A stretch of DNA of 64,000 bases from Anisus vortex. Lineage: Eukaryota; Mollusca; Gastropoda; Planorbidae. The notes under the pieces were generated by a model. That model was not told the DNA's origin and made no database searches. It worked only from the letters and a program-made list of their open reading frames with translations. The translations under genes were made by a program, and so were the position numbers. This document shows, piece after piece, positions 58,376 through 64,000 of the stretch. The stretch covers positions 6,205,354 to 6,269,353 of the forward strand of contig OX421497.1 in assembly GCA_949126835.1 (NCBI GenBank), given 5' to 3'. The number at the start of each line of letters is the position of its first letter. Position 1 is the first letter of the stretch.

Positions 58376-59381
58376 AATTCGGTTTGATTACATTGATTTA
58401 TAGCATAGACTAAAACAATAAAGACATTCCACACATAAGACAGCAACCAGAGCAGATACGACACACACACTAACCATCTTCACATCTGCAGAACACAAAC
58501 ATCTGGCTCTTGATTATGTTTTACAGTCAAGGAGCAGCGTTTATACAGTCTCACAGAGTAAAGGCAGGCCGGTTCTTTTTTGGGGGGAAGGGATATTTTT
58601 TGAGTGATGACACATTTATTTCATGTTGCACAGACCAAACTATTGGTTATAAGTGCTTAATATTATATATCAAATTGTTCATGATTGAATTGAATTCTCT
58701 TTTATAATATGTAAAGTTCTTTTAAGAAACTCAAGTATTATGTAAACAGTAAATATTTAAGAACAAATTATTTTTGCATTTCAAAATTTTTTTTTTACAA
58801 AAAACAACAAACACCAAGAAGGAAAAAAAACCATTGAAAGAAATAAATATAATTTTAATACAGTTTTAATCAACAGCATCTTAGACATATTATACCAAAA
58901 AATCATACTGATTAAAAATTATTTGAATACCATAATGCTGGATTTATATTAAGGAATAATAATTAGTCAGTAGGCTAATATTTGTTATATTATAAAACAT
59001 ACATGTTTGGCATCACTATTGAATCAAATTTAGAAACTAAATTTTATTTAAAGGGAGATAATTAACTCGTTTTACTTGCGCTAATATTTCTAATATTATG
59101 TTGTTATTATTTTTATTTTTAAAAGACTAAATGGCCTACAACTTATAACTTTATAATGACCAAACTGTAAAAAGTATTTGAAAATTATATAAATATTATA
59201 CGACAAAGAAATTGTAAGCACATTTTGTAAACATTACATTAACTACATAGTTTGTATGATTAAAAGGTATCAAGTCCTCTTAACTGTAATACCACGATCA
59301 TTAAAACAATAGAAAAATAAATAAAATCTCAGTTAAATGAGATCAAAATGTAATGAATATTAGACTAGCAATTGCTAGATC

Positions 59382-60639
59382 CAGTGATACCACTCCTTGG
59401 CTTTTTTCCCAAGATCTTGGCTTTTTCGATCCCAACTTGGGATATTGGCTTTTTTTTCGCGGACCTTGGCTTATTAACTTGGCTTTTTCTATGAAGAAAA
59501 TATTAGCATTATTTTATGTATTTTAGTGTCCAAAATGTATTTTGGGAAGCGATTAAAAGTATAAATGTATAGTCTATGTCATCAGCTCAGATAAACATAA
59601 AGACAAAAACACTTCCCTTGTCCCTTATGCGAGAACAAATAGGCTACATATAAGTACTCTTTTTTCCCCGAGTGGCATTCGGGCGTGGAATAGGTTGCCT
59701 GAACAAACCAGGGAAACCAGTAACTTTACATCATTTAAAACATCAATAAAAATTGCAAGACTTGACTCGGAACACGGATGAGCGTACGACGCAATAATCT
59801 TCTGTATAGACGGAGCGTCTGTAATGTATAAGATAAGATCTTTACTGCTACAGCAGATTTGGCTAGACTCATAGCGTCACTGTGTCATTGTGACGGCTAT
59901 GTTATTTCGTATAAAAACGGTGCTGAGGTGGCTGGAAATTGAGTGAATGTATAAGGTGGCAACGAGGTGAAGTGGTTTATAATTAGTCTAACCTCACATT
60001 TGACAACACAAAATTAATTGATCAGACATCATAGTAAACACCCACCACAGCCGCTTATTGCGAGTGAATAGAAGAAATATTCTACATCATATGACTATGT
60101 AGGCAATTAACTGGAAGAGGTTGAGACAAAAAACAATGCGAGGTGGGAGGAGAGACAAATAGTGTAAATAAGTAAAATTAGGGGGTAAAGGGTAGGCAAA
60201 TAGTATAAAGGGGTGGGGGGGGGGCAACATTTTGCATCGGGAAAATAATGCAATGTTTGTGGTGGGGGGGGGGCAATAATAAATCAGGCTTTTGCAGCCG
60301 TTGTGCATGATTTCGAAAACTATTTTTTAAATCATCAAAAATTGAAACGTTAACAGATCATTGATTTTATTATAACTTAAATTTCGAAAGAAAAAAAAAA
60401 CTGTTATTTTTGTCATAAACCGTTAAAAATTTGTTAATTTTTTTTAAAGTTTTTAGTTTTGGGGTCAAACAGGGGGGAGGGTGAAGGCGGAGAGGTGCAC
60501 ATGGGCGAAGTTGAAAAAAAATAAGGGGGGGCGGAGGAAAAAATAGGTCACCGAGACCATTTTTATTATAACTTGGCTTTTCTGGGCTTTTTTTAGGAGC
60601 TCAACTTGGCTTTTCTGATATTTTAGAGCGGTATCACTG
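59382..60639. mobile_element. hAT-like non-autonomous element, 1,258 bp
   Basis: Ends CAGTGATACCACTC and, reversed, CAGTGATACCGCTC. Flanks GCTAGATC (59374-59381) and GCTAGAGC (60640-60647), one mismatch. Copy 1 of the parent repeat shows the site TGCTAGATCCTCATC, which fits these flanks. CTTGGCTTTTT is repeated just inside both ends. It carries a nested LINE family A tail and no transposase frame. Confidence 0.78.
59590..59850 (+). mobile_element. LINE family A fragment nested in the hAT-like element
   Basis: The best-preserved copy: AGTACTCTTTTTTCCCCGAG, GAATAGGTTGCCTGAACAAA, CGGATGAGCGTACGACGCAA, AATCTTCTGTATAGACGGAG and CGTCTGTAATGTATAAGATA. Confidence 0.8.
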
Positions 60640-60989
60640 GCTAGAGCCTCATCTTTTTAATTTTTACAAAATAAGTACCATATAATATATGATAGTTTGG
60701 TAATAAAATTGTGTCTTTGGTATAAACGCAATAAAAAGGATGATAATCACAAACTCGTCAATTTTTTTAAAATTATAAATAAAACTCTTCAACGATTTTT
60801 CTATAAATTTCCTTTGCTCTTGGCCTTGATCTTGCTACGGAGTTATAATAGAGCAGTTTTACTTGTAGGCGGTTGGCACGCTGAATGATTCAGAAATCCT
60901 AGTTTGGCACACTATTAGCAAAAGTTTGCCAACCCCTGCTCTAGTGTTTCTAGGTTTAGTTAACTATTGGTTGTCAGTTGTGAATAGGC

Positions 60990-61276
60990 TGCAGCTATTC
61001 GGACCCGGGTCCCTTTAGAATTAAATGGCTATTCGGACCCTGCTTCAGTCGGAATTCCTTAGTACCCATAAAAAAAAAAGAGGGGAAAAACAAAATATTT
61101 TTTTAAAAACATATTTTATAAGAAATAGCACAAAAAGCGCCAAATCTATCTTTATCATTATAACCTAACCGATACTAACTATTACAAAAAAATACTACAA
61201 AGCCATCCCTAACCGATATAAACTAACCGATAGTAACTTTTTATTATGAAGTCTATCGGGTCCGAATAGCCACTTC
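60990..61276. mobile_element. MITE with long flanking duplications, Mutator-like
   Basis: Inverted ends GCTATTCGGACCCG (left, near 60,994) and CGGGTCCGAATAGC (right, near 61,260) lie inside 13-bp direct repeats GTTGTGAATAGGC (60977-60989, 61277-61289). Duplications of 9 bp or more are typical of Mutator-like elements. No coding capacity. Confidence 0.65.
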
Positions 61277-62349
61277 GTTGTGAATAGGCCTATTCGCTAA
61301 TCGCTAGTACGGTAATTAGTAGTAATTAACCTTGCAGTTCTTTTCACAAGTTGTTGCCTAATTACAACATTTGGGCAATCAGAGATCTATATAGGTCTAG
61401 TGGTCTAGTCTACGTCATTGTATAGGGCATTAGATAGTCTACATAGGCCTATGTACGAAAACACACTAGGCCTAATAATTATAAATAGGCTATCAGTAGC
61501 CTATCAGGTCAACTAAAGTAACTATGGGTGAAAACCCGATAGCTTAGCGTGAAAGCTTAAGATAAAGCGCAGATAATTAGCGTGTTCTAAAAACGCTGGC
61601 GCAAACACACACGCACAAATACACTCACGCACTGGGCTATATGCACACACGTAGGAGAAAAAGAATTACAGAAATATTGATTCAATAAGCAAGACTCAAA
61701 TTTCGGCATTTCACCGGGTCCGTAGCGCGAGATTTATGAGGCGAGCAATGCGGGTTTAATATCTGTATCAGTGCGCGAAGATAATAGTCCCCGGAGTTAA
61801 TCGTGGGTCGCACTGGTAAATGAACAATGCCGCGTACACGCAGACGAACGCACACACACACAAATGCGCAGACACAAAATGGCTGGTTATACTGTACTTT
61901 AATGAGCCAATGGCTTCCGCTGATAGTGTCTTTCATTGTCATTTGATTATAAAAAAACCGATATGGCATATTTAATGCTTTATCTATTTTGTTTTGGGTG
62001 TTTTCATTTTGATAATTATAGAGCTGTGGTCCAAATCGAATAAAAAATTATATATATGGGCTTGCCGACCTTATAATTAGGTGGTCCTATGATTATTCTG
62101 TGTGTGAGTGTGTGTGTGTGTGTTTGTGTGTGTGGGGGGAGAGAAGAAAACACCAAAAAAAAAAGACAAAACAATATAATGATATAATGGCATATATGCT
62201 TAGTATCCACATATAAGGGAAGGTATTTATTAACAAAGGGCCTAGATGTTGCCTTCTGCTAACTTTCTGTTGTATTTATTAATATAGAGTATGCTATTGT
62301 TGAATCTATATCTATGTATAATTTATATTTGTGTGTGCAGATTATAATT

Positions 62350-62600
62350 CCGTGACAGATGTCACAATGCTCAGAAAAACATAAAGATATTGAAAATAAA
62401 ATTCTTATTCCATATGCAAGAACAAGTGCATTCTTTCTTCACGAGCGTCATCCGGGGCTTGGCATGGGATGCCTGGAACAAACCAGAAAAAAACAACTGT
62501 AATTTAACATCAATTAAAAAACTAATCACAGTGCAAGACTAAGCTCAGACCACGGATAATTCTTTAATCTTCTGTGTAGAAAAAAAGATAAGATGAAATC
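62350..62600 (+). mobile_element. LINE family A fragment, diverged
   Basis: AAATTCTTATTCCATATGCA, then GGGATGCCTGGAACAAACCA and GCAAGACTAAGCTCAGACCA; the 3' tail is cut short at TTCTGTGTAGAAAAAAAGAT. Confidence 0.7.
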
Positions 62601-62689
62601 GACATTAAAAATAAACGCTCTTACAACGGCTTGGACAAGATTTTCTTTTCTGGTGTGAAAAAATCTATTGGGTCGTATTTATTAAACAT

Positions 62690-62932
62690 GAAATGAGGGA
62701 AAGTTGGGGCAGCGCGCTCGACTGGCGTACTGAAAGATCCTGGGTTCGAATCTCGATAAAGGCTAGGTTTTCCCGGGTCTGGAGGGTGTCCCTGAGTCTA
62801 CCTAGCTCTGATGGGTATCTGACCTTAGTTCGGGTAAAGTAAAGGCGACTGTGCATAGTGCTGGCCACACAATCACCTAGTATGCCGTGGACACGAAACT
62901 GGTGATTGCTGCTTCACCGGCTCTTTTTTTTC
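62690..62932 (+). repeat. SINE family 1, forward
   Basis: Head GGGGCAGCGCGCTCGACTGG, B-box GGGTTCGAATCT, and end GCTGCTTCACCGGCTC, directly followed by a reversed LINE family A tail. Confidence 0.88.
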
Positions 62933-63060
62933 TTATCTTGTATATTACAGACGCTCCTTCTGTAAAGAACATTATTGCGCCCTACGCTCAACCGTGGTCT
63001 GAGACTAGCCTTGCATTTCAAATCGGTGTTTTAAATGAGGTTAGGTTACTGGTATACATA
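62933..63060 (-). mobile_element. LINE family A 3' tail, reversed
   Basis: TCTTATCTTGTATATTACAG, then ACGCTCCTTCTGTAAAGAAC and GCGCCCTACGCTCAACCGTG. Confidence 0.75.
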
Positions 63061-64000
63061 TAGGACCCCCAGCCTCTTGCGCTCTCAAAATGGCATAATC
63101 CGAGCCCCGATGATATCTCTCGTGACCCCAGTCTTGTCAGGGGCCCTGTGTGCAAAAAAACAACACCACCAGAATCGCAATTCCCGTATGTTCAGATTAC
63201 ACAAAAAACAACAACAACTTGACAAGAAGTTAATGTGGAAAATGTGAAACTTTTCGGTCTTGTGATTTATAGAATCGATTGTAAATCACTCACTCTAACT
63301 CCCTCTTTACTCTCTTCCCTTCTCCAAGTCTCTCTACCTCTCTCTATTTCTTTCTTTCTTTCTATTTCTTGTTGTAAAAAGTAGAAAGAGAAGCTGAGTG
63401 TAATTGTCTCATTAGCTTCTGTCCTATCACATTTCCCTGTGCAATGCTGGTCTTCTTTTTCCACAATCACAAGCAAGACCTCAGTTTCATGTTCCGTTCT
63501 CTTTCCTTTTTTTTTATTTTTGTTTTTTGTTATTGTTTTTTTTAATATTATTTTCTTACTGTTTTTTATTTGTTTATTTTGTTACTGTTTTTATATTTTA
63601 TATTTTGTTACTTTTTTATTATTCTATTTTGTTACTGTTTTTTTATTATTGTTTTTTGTTACTGTTTTTTTCTTATTGTTTCCTTGTTATTATCATTTTA
63701 TTCTTATTTTTTTGTAGCAATATAATAGCTTCAATGTTCTTAGGGGCTTGAGCACACACAGAGAGAGATAGAGAGTCTGGGAGACAGACCATCGGAGAAA
63801 GAGGAGGGGGGTTGGAGACAGAGAGATAACGAGAGGGAGCTCTATATTTATATAGTAAGGGGGACAGATAAAGAGGGAGAGATATATCTATTTGCTCGAC
63901 TTAGAAGTACAGAAATACGATATGTTATTTCTTGGTTCCGAGTTATAATGTTATTCTTAATCGCCGGTCGAAGTGTCTAAAACATCCTGCGTTACAGTTT

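Larger units (their letters stand above)
58925..60955. mobile_element. Parent repeat copy 3 with a Buster-like right end, interrupted
   Basis: Follows the order of copy 1. The right end reads GGTTGGCACGCTGAATGATT and AAAGTTTGCCAACCCCTG (to about 60,938). The middle is displaced by the 1.26-kb element at 59,382-60,639. Confidence 0.75.
61290..64000. other. Terminal stretch without recognised genes
   Basis: Contains CA/GT-rich tracts (61,600-61,640; 61,835-61,880; 62,098-62,135), LINE tails, a SINE, a T-rich tract (63,494-63,715, reiterated TTACTGTTTTTT) and a GA-rich tract (63,750-63,900). No exon was supported. Confidence 0.5.

Noticed and set aside
63439..63751. Leu/Phe-rich frames resembling membrane proteins
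   Set aside because: T-rich low-complexity tract; hydrophobicity follows from poly-T codons.

Overview
The window is animal nuclear DNA, most likely from a gastropod mollusc, perhaps a pulmonate snail. It is AT-rich, its genes have GT-AG introns, and it is loaded with SINEs, LINE tails, short DNA transposons and minisatellites. The gastropod call is inference from repeat style and protein similarity; no species was identified.

Two genes can be read with confidence. The first, on the minus strand (35,605 to 11,254), is a complete inositol polyphosphate 5-phosphatase of the INPP5B/OCRL type. I joined 26 coding exons by splice site and reading phase; they give a closed frame of 939 residues with an N-terminal PH-like domain, the catalytic 5-phosphatase domain, an ASH domain and a C-terminal RhoGAP-like domain. 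The second, on the plus strand (47,141 to 51,356), is a three-exon gene for a 128-residue protein with a DPY30/RII-alpha-like dimerization/docking helix pair resembling the N-terminus of adenylate kinase 5. A possible first coding exon of a third gene lies at 54,338-54,386 (+), with no further exon recognised.

Layout: 1-11.2 kb is repeats (two hAT elements, three minisatellites, SINEs, a LINE tail, a palindromic MITE). 11.25-35.6 kb is the phosphatase gene; its introns hold many tRNA-derived SINEs, several tandem arrays, hAT and piggyBac-like elements and a decayed hAT transposon with transposase remains. 35.6-47.1 kb is intergenic or 5' flanking sequence with SINEs, hAT MITEs and a 73-bp piggyBac-like MITE. 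47.1-52.5 kb is the docking-domain gene, whose second intron contains about 1 kb of a nearly perfect 12-bp satellite ending 21 bp before the splice acceptor. 52.5-64 kb is repeat-rich: two more Buster-like hAT elements, a CR1/L2-like LINE fragment, a 49-bp minisatellite, a 1.26-kb hAT-like element nested in an older repeat, and a Mutator-like MITE.

No new enzymatic or defence system was found. The most unusual signals are a strong excess of the palindrome TAGGCCTA, several hAT families whose boundaries can be read from 8-bp target duplications, two different hATs in the same site of two copies of one parent repeat, twin 73-bp TTAA-flanked MITEs, and the 12-bp satellite against a splice acceptor. 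Exons were joined by eye, so each boundary is a prediction.
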